A DNA stretch of 64,000 nt from Doris montereyensis (GCA_037039925.1 JAXRKP010000465.1:193204-257203); one strand, 5' to 3'. Numbered from the stretch's first letter, positions 25,690-37,775 are shown. The notes: generated from the letters alone by a model not told the origin. Numbers and translations are program-made.

Positions 25690-27468
25690 ACCTAGTGGGG
25701 TGATGAGCAAGCCCCAAAAGCGTCAGCAAACTTCGTTCTGGCGACCTTTTGATTGAAGTCGGTCGAAAGATGAGTCGTCAAAGGTCAAAGCTGCTCTGCA
25801 CGGAGCATTTTGGTGACAACTGACATCCCTGCCTCAATACTCAATAGTTCAAAGGGCGTCGTCAATTCCCGTGACCTAGGTGGGTGCACACGAGGAAGAG
25901 CTGGTGAGTGAGCTGTATGGGGGTCACCCATGCAAGACGAATGGTCGTCTGCAAATGGGGTAAGGAGATCAAGACCCATACGCGGGTCTTGGCCTTCGAT
26001 GCACCCGAATCACCAACATTACAGTTCTCACCATCGGGTATTTGGTTTTGGCTGTCACTTTAGTTTTGTCAGATCTTTTGCCCCCCGAACCAGATGAGGT
26101 AGGTGCTTTAGTTTAACTGTCAGTCTGTTGCCCAAACTGCAGAGGTGGACACCCTGAAGAGCAGTCTGTTGGCAGAGGTGGACACCCGAAGAGCAGTCTG
26201 TGCGTGGACACCCTGGAAGAGAGGCCGCGAGGTTGACACCCCAGTCTGTTGTGGGAACCCTGAAGACACCAAACTGCAGAACCCTGAAGGCAGTCTGTTG
26301 CCCAAACTGCCGAGGTGGACACCTGAAGAGCAGTCTGTTGCCCAAACTGCAGAGGTGGACACCCTGAAGAACAGTCTGTAAAAAGGCACAGCGCGGGTGC
26401 CCTAGAAACTGCAGAGGTGGACACCCTGAAGAGCAGTCTGTTGCCCAAACTGAGGAAGGAGGTGGACACCCTGGAGCAGTCTGTTGCCCAAACTGAAGAG
26501 CAGTCTGTTGCCCAAACTGCCGAGGTGGACACCCTGAAGAGCAGTCTGTTGCCCAAACTGCAGAGGTGGACCCCTGGAAGAGCAGTCTGTTGCCCAAACT
26601 GCAGAGGTGGACACCCTGAAGAGCAGTCTGTTGCCCAAACTGCAGAGGTGGACATCGAAGAGCAGTCTGTTGCCCAAATAGAGGTGGACACTCTGTCTTG
26701 TCCGGATTGTCCGAAACGGCAGGTGCAGTATAGCTAAGTATAAAAGGCACAGCGCGGTGGAACGGTTGTTTTCGTAGTCGTAGGCTAGAGCTGCCTTCTC
26801 TTCTCCGAGTCTAGAGCCTCTGTGGACACGTCGCTGCTGTTCGGGATTTAAGACTTCCAAACAGCAGGCTACTGGACTCACAAATCTAACTCAGTCTGGT
26901 CGCGCAGACAGCGTAGTAAGATGCCAGGTGGTGAGCGGGAACAAATCTGTCCCCACCAAAAAAACCCCGGGTGAGGAAGAGATTGATTTTGAACCATCGT
27001 CTTCTCACACCCAAATCCCCCCAATCGTCACCCCTACCCTCCCTCTTATCGTTGGAGACCTACACTCCCTCACCCTCTACTCCCTCTTCTACCCCTGTCC
27101 CTCCCCTCCTCCCAGACACCAGTCCCTTCGTCACAACTCACCCCCTCTGATGCAACCCCCCTCCCCCCACTACATACATCCCCTCTTCCCAACGAACTCT
27201 AGCTCCCCCCCCCTTCCCATCCAATTTCACCCCTTCTCACTACCCCTTCCCATCCAATTTCACACCCTTCTCACTACCCCCCCCTTCCCATCCACCCACC
27301 CCTTCACTACCCCCTCCCCGTAATCCCAAACCTCCTTCCACTTCGTCTTCTTCATCAAGACTAGATACAAAGGAGGTGCGAGAACAGAAGATACAGCCCC
27401 CAGTGAAGGCTTCGCCCCCAGCAACGAAGCCGCCAATGGCCAAAAAAGCATGGAGAGCTGAAGCCTAG
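25690..27468 (+). pseudogene. ORF1 (nucleic-acid-binding) remnant of the non-LTR element
   Basis: Around 25840-25960, read with frame changes, is the block LNSSKGVVNSRDLGGCT followed by EELVSEL and a KEIKTHTRVLAFDAP-like stretch, typical of the RNA-binding ORF1 protein of Jockey/Nimb-like elements. A GYLVLAV-like piece lies near 26040. The expected zinc-knuckle region is replaced or interrupted by the 41-bp array. The C-terminal part (26990-27468) is Pro/Ser rich, and its last part reads SSSSSRLDTKEVREQ before a TAG at 27466-27468. Several shifts and stops break it. Confidence 0.65.
26110..26690. repeat. Tandem array, about 41-bp unit, about 13 copies inside ORF1
   Basis: The unit is 'gcagaggtggacaccctgaa' plus 'gagcagtctgttgcccaaact'. 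In one frame a unit reads QSVAQTAEVDTLK, coiled-coil-like, but 41 is not a multiple of three, so the frame rotates. It lies between ORF1 remnants and appears to be an expansion of ORF1 sequence. Confidence 0.9.
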
Positions 27469-27537
27469 TGCTCAGCCCTCCTTTGCCAAGAAATACTAGG
27501 GTTCAGCTTTAAAAGTACGCACAAAAATAATTTTAAA

Positions 27538-30500
27538 ATGAATATCATGCAGTGGAGTGTGAGACTGAGAGGCTTAAGCGCAAATTCTGAAGAGTTTGTT
27601 TCGTTGTGTGGTTCAAAAAAGACCTCTTGCCCTAGCACTGCAGAAAGTACAGATAACAAATAACATAAAGTTGTCAGTAAAAAAAAAAAAGGATGCACCT
27701 GTATACAGGTAATATTAGTAATAACACCACGCTTTTACTCCATAATTCTTGTCACTACACCCATTTGGAGTTGAACCCCAGTATAGATATAGCGGAATGC
27801 TACTATTACTAGTACTAGTACTATCAGCCATTCATCCTATAGATCTGTCACTGTCTGTTCTGTATACCCACCATCAGTTAAAGCAAGCATTTGTGAAGTG
27901 GAAAACCGTTTATTAAAGTTTTCTAAAAGGCAATCCTCGAATGATAGAGAAGTTGGATCTCCAACCTTAAATTCAGGGAGCGACATTTTCAATTTCAGTC
28001 TATCAATTCGTTTTAGCTATCGATCTATCAAATGTATCTTCTTCTCTTGACTAGACTTCTCATGGCACGTTCATAATTAGTCATGACAAATCGTCTTAGG
28101 CTTTCAAGCCAACAGAACAGATGACCTATTGCATATTTCAATTTCAATAAATCAAATTGGACCTTTTTCAAAACGTTATGCTGTTCTGACAAAGCGACTC
28201 TATTCCGGTGGCCCCATGTCTACCTTATCTGAGAAATTGATTTCTTTGGCAAAAGGACAGGAGCGCCACATATTTCAAGGGTCCTTGGTTCTCAGAGAAT
28301 GAAGCAATCAACAGAAGAAAGAAAGCTCAAAGATCCTTTTTTAATCTTGTGTAGAAAATTTAATGTTTCAAGACAGAATTCATAATAAAACAAGCCAAAA
28401 GAAATTCCTAACAGAAATACGTTGCCTCTCTAAATTGTATGAATGCCACCACCAAAACCGTGACTCTATTGCATATTTCAATTTCAATAAATCAAATTGG
28501 GTTAGGCAGTGGAGGAAAATTAAAGGTAAGACAAGGGTCCCTTGGTTCTGCGCAAATGTCCAACTCAAAAAGGATGGCAAGTTAAAACAAGCCAAAAGAA
28601 ATTTACCGATGTCTAAATTGAGATGGGAGGCAGTGAGGAAAATTAAAGGTAAGACAAACAAATGTCCAACCTTGACCAGAATATTGACCATGATTCTTCC
28701 TCTGGACATTACTCCACTGGATGAGCTAAGGGCATCCTTAGCGAAATCAAATGAATCAGCTGTAGGACCTGACTGTACTCACTATCAATTCCTCACTAAT
28801 CTTTCAAACTCTTGTTTTTCCCACCCTTTTGAAAAATATTCAGTAAAATCTAGACTATAGGCCGAATCACCCCCATCCCGGAAAAAGGCATTTGAGGTCA
28901 CTATTCCAAAACGTAACCGAGATCTCAGTGACCCATCTATTTATAGACCAATAGCTTTAACTAGTTGCCTTTGCAAAACCAGGGAAAGAATGGTGAATAA
29001 CTGCCTTCTTTGGGCATTGGAAAGAAAAAAATCTTCTTTCTGAAGTCGCAAAAACCATAGTACTAATGATCATCTTATCCGTCTGGAAAGCTTTATTCGG
29101 GAGGCCTTTGCTCGAAAAAGAAAGGTCTTTGCTGGTTTTCGTTTTACCTGGAAAAAGGCTTACGACACGACCTGGAACCATGGCATTTCAGGGTGAAATT
29201 AGGGTCTACATTATCTGAATATTTTTCACAGAAAAATGGAGTTCCACAAGGTAGCATTCTTTCTCCGGTATTATTTAACATAAAAATCAATATTATCATA
29301 AAGGCACTGCCTATCACTGTACAGGCATCTCTTTTGTGGATGATTCTGTATCTATATTGAAGGCAAACATTTACAATACCTTGAGAGATCAACAAGGTTC
29401 AAAAATGAGTAGCTGACAGAGACAACGGTTTTAAATCTTCCACACCAAAGACCTGCATGTGTCCACTTTCATAACCAAAGAAATGTACTTGCTGAACCCA
29501 ATTTTTATTTTAAACAAAAAGCCTCTTAAGGTATCTAAGGAAGCCAATTTTTTAGTTGTCATCTTTGACAGAAGATTATCCATTTTCATTTTTTTACCTC
29601 ATATTCAGAGCCTTAAGAAAAAATTGTCAAAAGGCTCTGAATATTCTGCGAGTTGTGGGTCACACAGATTGGGGTGCTGACAGAGTGACCCTCTTGAAAC
29701 TATATAAAACGTTGGTCGGTCCAAGCTGGAATATGGCTCTGTTGCTTATGGATTCCAAACATGTATTAAAAATGCTAGACCCCATTCATCATCAGGGTCT
29801 TCGTATTGACTTAGATGCCTCCCAAAGTTCACCCGTAAAGAGCTTATAATATTATGTTGAAGCCGTGAAGCATTTTTACATCACCGACGCCTAAAATTGT
29901 CAATGAACTACTATTTAAAATTAAAGTCACTACCCCAAAACCCTGTCTACAAAAACGTATTTAAAGCTTCCCCTTCTGTGATATTTGAGACATCCAAAAC
30001 TACCCCACCTTTCGGCATTCGAATTCCCCTCAACATATTACAGGGAAACATAAATTACAAGGAAATCAGTAACAGTAACTTTCAAATTCCTTCACCATGG
30101 AGGATAGAAATATAAATTTTGATTTTTCATTGTCCAAATTTTCAAAAGACAAAGCGAGCCTGCTCGATGAGGGATAATTTCCCTGACAGTTGACAGAGTT
30201 CATGTTTACACAGATGGCTTAAAAGAGAGTGAAAAAGGTAAGTGCTGCAATTTATTACCGGATCATCCAGAATCCTCGAAGAATGTGCGCCTGAAACTGA
30301 AAGATAATACATGTACTTTTATATTCAATGCAGAATTGCATGCCATTCTTAGTTTTAGCTTTGAATGATTTCAAATGCTGTCGAGGAGGTACCAGAATTT
30401 ATTTATCTGGATGGATAGTCTGTCTGCCCTTCACGGTCTGAGAACTGTAGATATTAAAAATCAAGTAATAACACTACTACTACTACTAGTACTAATAAGA

Positions 30501-31016
30501 CATGTTTTAAAAGACCGTGTTGGAGAATACATTACGTTTGTCTGGATATCGGGGCATGTTAGCATCAATGGAAATGAAAGTGCCGACAAGTTGGCAAAAG
30601 AGGCACGCTCAAAGATGTCAGCTCTGGCGCTTTACTTGAATGAATATGCAGACTTAAAGGTTTTTAGTAAATTTGACAGGAGGAATGGGTGGGACCAAGG
30701 AGTTAATAACAAGCTTCATGAAGTGGTCCCAAAAATGACAGAAAGGCCAAATGTCAAAGTAAGAAATAGAAAAAGAAGAGAGCATGTTAATCCATCTTCA
30801 TATTGGCCATTCGTGGCTCACGCAGGACTTCCTGTTGACCCACGATGACCAGCCTTTCTATCACTCATGTAATTGCCTTTTTACTATTTAATAGAGCACT
30901 CTGATTTGAAGGATATACGAATGAAATATCATTTCGAGGGAAACATTTACAATCTCTTTCGGAATAATGATCTGGAAACTATTTTAGCGTTTCTGAAAGA
31001 ACTTGGAGTGTATTGA
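27538..31016 (+). pseudogene. ORF2 (EN-RT-RNase H) remnant of the non-LTR element
   Basis: The start NIMQWSVRLRGLSANSEEF is the usual opening of an AP-endonuclease domain, and a YPP motif lies near 27870. A PWFSENEAINRRKKA-type linker is at 28295. RT motifs are GPDCTHYQFL (28765), YRPIALTSCLCKT (28940), RKNHSTNDHLIRLE (29048), KKAYDTTW (29154), VLFNIKI (29270) and FVDDS, the catalytic box (29333). The thumb-like LKMLDPIHHQGLR is at 29770. RNase H shows VYTDG (30207), NAELHAI (30330), WMDSLSAL (30408) and FVWISGHV...NESADKLAKEA (30537), so the acidic catalytic residues are present. The tail FLKELGVY ends at TGA 31014-31016. Many stops and shifts show decay. Confidence 0.85.
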
Positions 31017-31345
31017 CAGATCTAGCGTACTGAATACGTATCAATTATTAACACATTGACTATATTTTTATATAATATTTACAAATGTTTACCAAAGCTT
31101 TTGATATTTTATATCTATAGTGCTTTATGTTCTACCTGGACAGATGTCAGTAACATTAGTCACCTACGAACCCTGAGATCACCGCCACTTCAAAGAAACA
31201 AGCAAGTTAGACCCCAGATGATATGTAGTGCGATTATTAGATTGAGTCAGTACTCGATATTGAGATTAGGCACGTAGGCGTGAACGATACTACTCCAACC
31301 ATTTAATTAATCAACTTGTTGAAAATGGTGGCTTATGTGAATTTA

Positions 31346-32200
31346 AAAAAAAAAAATCTACTCTAAGATGAGAAACATTGCATTTTTTCTGAATAAATGT
31401 CATTTCTGGTAGAACATTTCTCAAGTGAAAACGATGTTGTACCATTTAGAATCTACACGCAATGTCATTGGACGTCGCCTAAGCGCTGTTCTCTCTTACG
31501 TCACATCAAAACTTCGTAGAATTTGCTAAAAAAATAATCGAGAAACATTTCAAACAGTGGCGGGGCTCGAACCCACTACCTTTTGATTAAGAGGCCGACA
31601 CGTTACCTTTGAACTACCGAGTCCCCTACGTAGCGGACAGTCTGTCTGTCTCTGTCCCTGTGTTCGTCTCTCTATATCTAGAGATACAAATACAATAGTT
31701 TTGCCCTAATCATCAACCTGGTGTAAGATCTGCTCACAAAATTTTTTTTTTTAAATCTAAAAAAATATTTACACTACTACAGTGATTTAGTAATTTTGTG
31801 CAGTCAGCAAATCAGCAAAACCACCACCACCACCACCACCAACAACAAAACTGAAATAAATCACACAAATCCTAACAGTAATACTAATAGGTTTCAGTTA
31901 ATGCAGTCTGAGTCACGCTCCCTACACAAAAGTGAAAAAAACCCCCCCCAAAGAATTGCACCGTTACCTACGTAGGCTATTATTTCAATCAGTTCACACC
32001 TTAGTAGTAATAGTAATAGTAGGCCTAAATAAGATAGTGTTTACAGTTATCTTATAGGGACAATACTTACACTAAAGCTGAACCCGATTTCATAATGACT
32101 ATGTCATTGTCATGGTCTGCTGCACTGCAAAGCTTTACGACAATATTGTTATGAACCAAGAACGAAAAGTCATGTCAGTTGGTCTATCTGCCCCTGTCAC
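31346..32200. other. No gene recognised; SINE B head fragment
   Basis: At 31535-31625 the minus strand carries a SINE B head (B box 'gggttcgagccccgcc'). The remainder is AT-rich spacer with an (ACC)n run near 31820. No exon is supported. Confidence 0.5.
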
Positions 32201-32202
32201 AC

Positions 32203-32660
32203 ACACACACACACACTCTCTCTCTCTCCCCCTGTCTATCTATCAACATATCTACCTTCCTACCTCCAACCTACCTATCTATCCATATAATGTATATATC
32301 TATCTATTTATATATCTATATAATGTATCTATATATCAATCTATCTCTATATAATGTATCTATCTATCAATCTATCTCTATGTAATGTATCTATATATCA
32401 ATCAATCTATCTATCTCTATATAATATATCTATTTATCTATCTCTATATTTATATATCTATATAATGTATCTATCCATCAATCTATCTCTATATCTATAT
32501 AATGTATATATCTATCAATCTCCATCTCTCTATCTATAATATAATGTATTTATCTACCAATCTCTCTCTCTATTATAATGTATCTATCTATCAATCTCCA
32601 TCTCTCTATCTCTATAATATAACGTAATATCCATCAATCTATCTTTCTATCCGTCGTTAG
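32203..32660. repeat. Compound (CA)n, (TCTA/TATC)n microsatellite
   Basis: After CA and CT runs, a 'tatctatataatgtatctat' plus 'caatctatctc' unit recurs about eight times with drift, so it is both a tetranucleotide repeat and a longer repeat of about 45 bp. Confidence 0.93.
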
Positions 32661-32984
32661 ATCTATCGCTAGATTTATCACCCGTGGAAAAAAAACCCGT
32701 AACAGTAACACCACTAACAATGACACATCCGATGTGAATTAAAATTTGACTCATTTAATGAGTAAGCTTATTTCATAAGAGATCAAATTTCACTTTTCAA
32801 TTTACAGAGCTAGTCAGTAGTACAGTTTGTAGTAGCAGTATGACTAGTAAGAGTCATATTTCTATTCGTGTTCCATTCTGTTGTATTATGTGTTTTGTTT
32901 GGGGGGGGGGGGGGGGGTTCTTGTTTTTTTTTTATTTTGTTTTTTTTTAAAGTTTTGTTTAGCTGTTTTGTTTTTGAAGTAATC

Positions 32985-33590
32985 GTGTCGTGAAGAAGAG
33001 GGCCAAGTGTCGTGAAGAAGAGGGCCAAGTGTCATGAAGAAGAGGGCCAAGTGTCATGAAGAAGAGGGCCAAGTGTCGTGAAAGATGAGGGCCAAGTGTC
33101 ATGAAGAAGAGGGCCAAGTGTCGTGAAGAAGAGGGCCAAGTGTCGTGAAGAAGAGGCCCAAGTGTCGTGGAGAAGAGGGCCAAGTGTCATGAAGAAGAGG
33201 GCCAAATGTCGTGAAGAAGAGGGCCAAGTGTCGTGAAGAAGAGGGCCAAGTGTCATGAAGAAGAGGGCCAAGTGTCATGAAGAAGAGGGTCAAGTGTCGT
33301 GAAGAAGAGGGCCAAGTGTCGTGAAGAAGAGGGCCAAGTGTCATGAAGAAGAGGGCCAAGTGTCGTGAAGAAGAGGGTCAAGTGTCGTGAAGAAGAGGGC
33401 CAAGTGTCGTGAAGAAGAGGGTCAAGTGTCATGAAGAAGAGAGCCAAGTGTCATGAAGAAGAGGGCCAAGTGTCGTGAAGAAGAGGGCCAAGTGTCTTGA
33501 AGAAGAGGGTCAAGTGTCATGAAGAAGAGGGCCAAGTGTCGTGAAGAAGAGGGCCAAGTGTCGTGAAGAATAGGGCCAAGTGTCAGATGA
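32985..33590. repeat. Minisatellite, 22-bp unit, about 27 copies
   Basis: The unit 'gtcgtgaagaagagggccaa' plus 'gt' is very homogeneous, with GTC[G/A]TG and GG[G/T]C variants. Overlapping minus-strand frames of 64-86 codons come from the non-multiple-of-three period and are not genes. Confidence 0.98.
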
Positions 33591-33654
33591 GACCAAAGTG
33601 GTCCAAGTGGAAATAGACAATACACTATTACACAGTTTAATTTTGATTTTTTAA

Positions 33655-33955
33655 ATATATTTGATTTGCCCACGTCCACCACTAAGGTGATCTGTATTCG
33701 GTTGGCTTGTTAAAATTTTTTGAATACTGCCTTGTTAACAGCCAAGGGATATTTAACGTGCACATGGTGTTGTGATCTGCACACGGGACCTCCTTTTTAT
33801 CGGCCGTCTCCGATGGGACTAGGTGCCGATCCACCTACCTGGACCAGGGTAGATGTTACTGAAAAGATAGACATTTTTCAACCATTATGGGCTTGAACCC
33901 ATGACCTTTAGGTTGCGTGGCCAACACTTTGCCCCTGGAATATGAGCCCCCCCCC
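33655..33955 (-). mobile_element. SINE family B copy
   Basis: Complete in minus orientation: B box 'catgggttcaagcccataat', 'gtccaggtaggtggatcgg', 'cccatcggagacggccgat', 'taaatatcccttggctgtta' and tail 'tagtggtggacgtgggcaaa'. It follows the 22-bp array directly. Confidence 0.8.
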
Positions 33956-34019
33956 CTCAGTTTCATAAGTCACCAAGAAGACAATGAAACCAAAGTGGTC
34001 AACATCAAAAGGTAATACA

Positions 34020-34190
34020 CACTTATGACGTGGAATAGTATTGAAGATGAAGCCCCATAGGAACTTAACTACAAAGGAAAAGATAGACCAACAAAACTTT
34101 GGGCATCAATGGAATCAAACCTGCGACCTCCGTGTCGGTGCCCACTGCCTCGTCATGAAGAGAGTGCGCAGTGCCAACCAGTGAGGAGGC
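34020..34190 (-). mobile_element. SINE family C copy
   Basis: The minus strand has 'gaggcagtgggcaccgacac', 'ggaggtcgcaggtttgattc' (B box) and 'cattgatgcccaaagttttg', then 'cctatggggcttcatc'. The modules match the inverted pair at 53600-53960. Confidence 0.65.
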
Positions 34191-35560
34191 TCAATGAGCG
34201 AGAGGCGTATGACACCAGTTCCGTTCAAAGAGGGAAAAACCAACTAAAGTTAATAATAAAAAAGACACACAAACAAAACAAAAATGGAAATTAAATTAAT
34301 GTAGGCCTACTGGTAGTTAAAATGGAAGGTAAGCCGGAAAGATAAATAGAATAGGAACTAAGATAGGAAAAGTGCAAGACAGAGGGTTAGCTACTGACCA
34401 ATCGTTGCAAAACACACACCCAACAAATTCTACACTCAACACTCTGCACACTGAATCCAACTGTGAAGAAAAAACAAAAAAATCTCAAAACACACAATCT
34501 TATGGCGGAAAAGTGTGTAGTGTATATTTTTTATAAGGCATTTCAGGCAGTGGAAAACAAAATTTTTAATTTTTTTAAGAAGATAAAGCAAACAATTTTT
34601 TTTCTTCAAACCTTCATTTTGGAAGAGTATCATTATTGTCTCTCCACAACAAAAGAGTGTCTCTCTTTCATCTCAGGCAATATCACCCGCAGCCCATTAA
34701 TCACATATCACCAACCTAATATGAGCAACATACAATAGATGTATTAAAAGAGTCATCCAATTAAATGAAACATAGTTCAAAAGCACACAATCGCAAATCT
34801 TTCATTCAAACTCAAAACAAACACTTTTGAACTTGACAAAGACAGGAAACCTGTGTTATTTGAGCAATGAAAGAACCCTTAAAATAAAAAGTGAAAATGG
34901 CACCCATCACACATGGCCATGGGAAACAAACTATCAGCTCTTCAAACGAATTTCTAAAAATAGTGTTTGGGTACATGGAATGCATACACTCTTCCCTCAC
35001 TGACTGACTGGTTTATCTCCCTAAACAAGAACAGGAAACAATGAGCGCCCGACCCCCCCCCCCCCCCCTCCCAACAATATTGCCATCTGTTTTGATAAAT
35101 CCTAAATTTTCATCTTTAGTTTCCGTCTTGATCAAGGAAATGCTGGTATTCAACAAGTCTACCTTCTTCAAATTGCCACTTTGATCAGAAATTAAGACTG
35201 ACACTAGTGAAACCAATGATTAAAAATAAAAGAAGAGACCCCCCACCCTCCCCCCAAAAAAGAAATAAACTGTTCTAGAAATATATGTACATCTAATATT
35301 GTAATTCGCTCAATCTAAACAGCTAGATCTGTAGATTTGAAATTATAAGGCACACCTTTAAATGATCCATTGATTCCTCCATGTGACGTGAGATATAAAT
35401 CACATATATATGTGTATATACTATGCATGTATATCTCATTACATTGTCAATGCACATAAAAATAATTCCCACAAATGATATGTAAATGTTGCTGTTTTTT
35501 TAAAACCTGCAAATTGAGCATTACAAATTGCTGTTAATGCTCTCCTTCATATCAACACCT
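34191..35560. other. No gene recognised
   Basis: AT-rich spacer. A poly-C tract at 35047-35070 and scattered short open frames are the only features noted. Confidence 0.45.
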
Positions 35561-35564
35561 ATTT

Positions 35565-35775
35565 AGTAGGACTAGTAGGTGGATCCACATCTAGCCCCAT
35601 CGGAGACGGATAGCCGATAAAAGGAGGTCCTGTGAGCCGATTATAACACTCTGTGCACGTTAAAGATCCCTTGGCTGTTTACACAGGGCAGTCCGGGTAA
35701 AATTTAAAATCCTACCAAAATCTAAGACATCACCTTAGTCATGGATGTGGGAAAAATCAAATCCAAAAAAAACCC
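35565..35775 (+). mobile_element. SINE family B copy, lacking its tRNA-like head
   Basis: It starts at 'tagtaggtggatccacatct' and continues 'cccatcggagacggatagcc', 'aaaggaggtcctgtg', 'gttaaagatcccttggctgt', 'ttacacagggcagtccgggt' and 'catcaccttagtcatggatg'. The 5' truncation is typical of reverse-transcribed insertion. Confidence 0.75.
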
Positions 35776-35891
35776 AAAACATTATAATTATATTATATCA
35801 CATTTCCTTCAACAATTATATTATCTTTTGTCTTAACAAAACCAGCATAATTGACGTAAACCAATATTGAACATAAAAATCAACAGCAATA

Positions 35892-36465
35892 TACAGTCCA
35901 ATCCCCTTATATCGAAATCACTGGGTCCACTAAATTTTGTTGATATACGAGGTTGTCGATGTATCAGCAGAGCTACAGTACCAATAAAATAAAGGGACAC
36001 CACCAAAAAAAAACAAAACAAAGCCAAATTACAAAGTTAATTGAAAGTAATGTGTGGCCCTACTAAAAAGAACCGTTTTTGAAGAGGGTGAGAGCATTGC
36101 TGGCTTCTGTTTTGCTGGTGTAAAAAAGTCATTGATGGTCATCTGTTTCTGTATGTAGGGAATAATTTCACACACCTTGTCTTCTACCTGTGTAATCACG
36201 TCAAACAGTGCATCCCCTTTGGGGTGCTGCTGAGCAAAGCGCCATTGACGGACATTTATGTTGTCTGGAGACTCACTATTGCCTGCACTGACAAAATCGG
36301 AAAGTCGATATAAATGGGGTTTGAGTCAAATTTACGTCAAAATATCAGTGTTTTTATTTGTACTAATAATATATAAATATAAGGAAACAAACGTGACTTT
36401 GATATAACGTCGATATATGCAAGATGTCAATGTATGCGATGTCGATATATGTGGGTTGGACTGTA
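35892..36465 (-). mobile_element. Pogo/Tigger-like deletion derivative with TA duplication
   Basis: The ends are inverted: TACAGTCCAATCCCCTTATA at 35892 and, reversed, TACAGTCCAACCCACATATA ending at 36465. TA flanks both sides, as for Tc1/mariner-pogo insertions. Between the TIRs, the minus strand from 36298 to TAA 36031-36029 is open for 89 codons. It reads DFVSAGNSESPDNINVRQW, then QMTINDFF and TPAKQKP, which resembles the C-terminal tail of Tigger/CENP-B-like transposases. The catalytic DDE core is absent, so the element would depend on a transposase from elsewhere. Confidence 0.7.
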
Positions 36466-36849
36466 TTCCCCATTCTAAAGCAGTTTTAAAATAACATATA
36501 CAAACAAGCATGTCTGCAAACAATGGTGGATTATGACGCTCTTTATAGAAAAGTTGGGTCTCTCGAACTTTGACTTTGGGAAAAACAACAAAAACCGCTG
36601 TACTGACTTTGGGAAAACACCAAAAACCGCTGTACTGGGTAACAATACGGGCAATATCGACTTTCATTGTATAACAATAGAAGTAATAATGATAATAATA
36701 TCAATATAATAATAATACATCATTTCTATAGCGTACTAAGTCCAAACATGACTATGCTCTGAGGCGCTAGAAATTCATACAAAATATCGTGGTCCTGAGT
36801 GCAGAAGTTCCCAAGTTTACCACGTTCAAAGTTAAAGAAAGTCAACTTT

Positions 36850-36873
36850 ATATATATATATATATATATATAT
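36850..36873. repeat. (TA)n microsatellite
   Basis: A short uninterrupted TA run. Confidence 0.9.
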
Positions 36874-36949
36874 AAATGTATAAACACAAAATAAATAGCA
36901 TTATACAGGCCTATAATTATGTTCAAATACAAAAGAAGCCAAAATGATA

Positions 36950-37020
36950 ACGGTCAAAAAGTGACAACTCCACCAAATGTGCTTGTCTCCTTCAGTAGAG
37001 TTGTCACATTTTATTCACAA
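36950..37020. mobile_element. Minimal inverted pair of TIRs (foldback remnant)
   Basis: 'aaaaagtgacaactccacc' and 'gtagagttgtcacatttta' face each other across about 25 bp. The arms match the TIR core of the 46320-46697 element, so this may be a copy whose interior was deleted. Confidence 0.55.
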
Positions 37021-37479
37021 GAATTTTGAATCTATGCACTACAGAGGATCCAATAATGAGACAAATTTTTTGTTTTTAAATCAACCCCCCAAAAAAAAAA
37101 AAAAAACAAAACAAAACAACCCAACAACAAACCATCCAGTCTTCTGGCTGTTATCCGACACTGCCCGTTCCCACCAAAAAAAGGCAGATGACCGAGAAGT
37201 TAGACAAATAAACTTGACACTGTGGGCATGAAATGAAAACCTTTGAAAGTCTCAGAATAGCGCCTAAACGTATGTATGTTCAAATGCATAATCAATACAG
37301 TACATTGCACTGGTACTTTTATCAGGCCCTGCCTTCTACACAACAATTTATCGCTTTTGGGTCATAAAAACGTTGAGGCGTTCACCGTAGCCTACTAAAT
37401 ATTGTGCCAAGGTGTGAATTTGGTATTTTTTGCCACGTATTGCAAGGATTAGGAGTGTCGGATAAGTGAGCATTTAAAA

Positions 37480-37775
37480 AGTAAAGTTCCTTCAAGGCCA
37501 TTACGACCCATAGAGCCGGAGCTTTATCCAGGTTTCTATATTGTGAAGCGGAAGAACAGATGATAATAATCACCCCTGGACAGGACGCTAGTCTGACACA
37601 GGATATCACTCCCAAACTAGTGCCTGTACCCATTTTGCATTTGAGTCGAGTGGGGGAAATGTTTGTTGAGTGTCTTTCACAAGGAACACAACGGGGGAAT
37701 GCCAGGATTCGAACCCGGGACCTCATGATCCCCTGTCCAGCAGCTTAATCACTCAGCCACCGACGCCACAAGTGA
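37480..37775 (-). mobile_element. SINE family A copy
   Basis: Complete in minus orientation: head 'gtcggtggctgagtgattaa', B box 'cgggttcgaatcctgg', 'cctgtgtcagactagcgtcc', 'gtccaggggtgattatt', 'ccggctctatgggtcgtaat' and 'ggccttgaaggaactttact'. It lies just downstream of the RHBDD1 stop, in the gene's orientation. Confidence 0.85.

Larger units (their letters stand above)
25680..31345 (+). mobile_element. Old non-LTR retrotransposon with ORF1, EN-RT and RNase H
   Basis: The layout is that of a two-ORF non-LTR retrotransposon. An RNA-binding ORF1 remnant (25690-27468) is followed after 69 bp by ORF2 (27538-31016) with endonuclease, reverse transcriptase and RNase H regions. A short 3' UTR ends in an A-rich tract near 31335-31345. 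The RNase H domain and the motif wording suggest the Jockey/I-superfamily group (Nimb-like), as inference. The element carries many stops and frameshifts, so it is not active as assembled. It also has an internal tandem expansion in ORF1 and local duplications in ORF2. No target-site duplication was identified. Confidence 0.85.

Noticed and set aside
26738..26760. TATA-box-like TATAAAAGG as a promoter
   Set aside because: It lies within the decayed ORF1 of the non-LTR element, where the sequence reads as a remnant of coding DNA, and a similar 'aaaaggcacagcgcgg' piece occurs inside the array at 26376.
32985..33682. Overlapping minus-strand frames with a repeated Leu/Phe/His/Ser motif
   Set aside because: They are frames of the 22-bp minisatellite; the period is not a multiple of three, so all frames stay open together.
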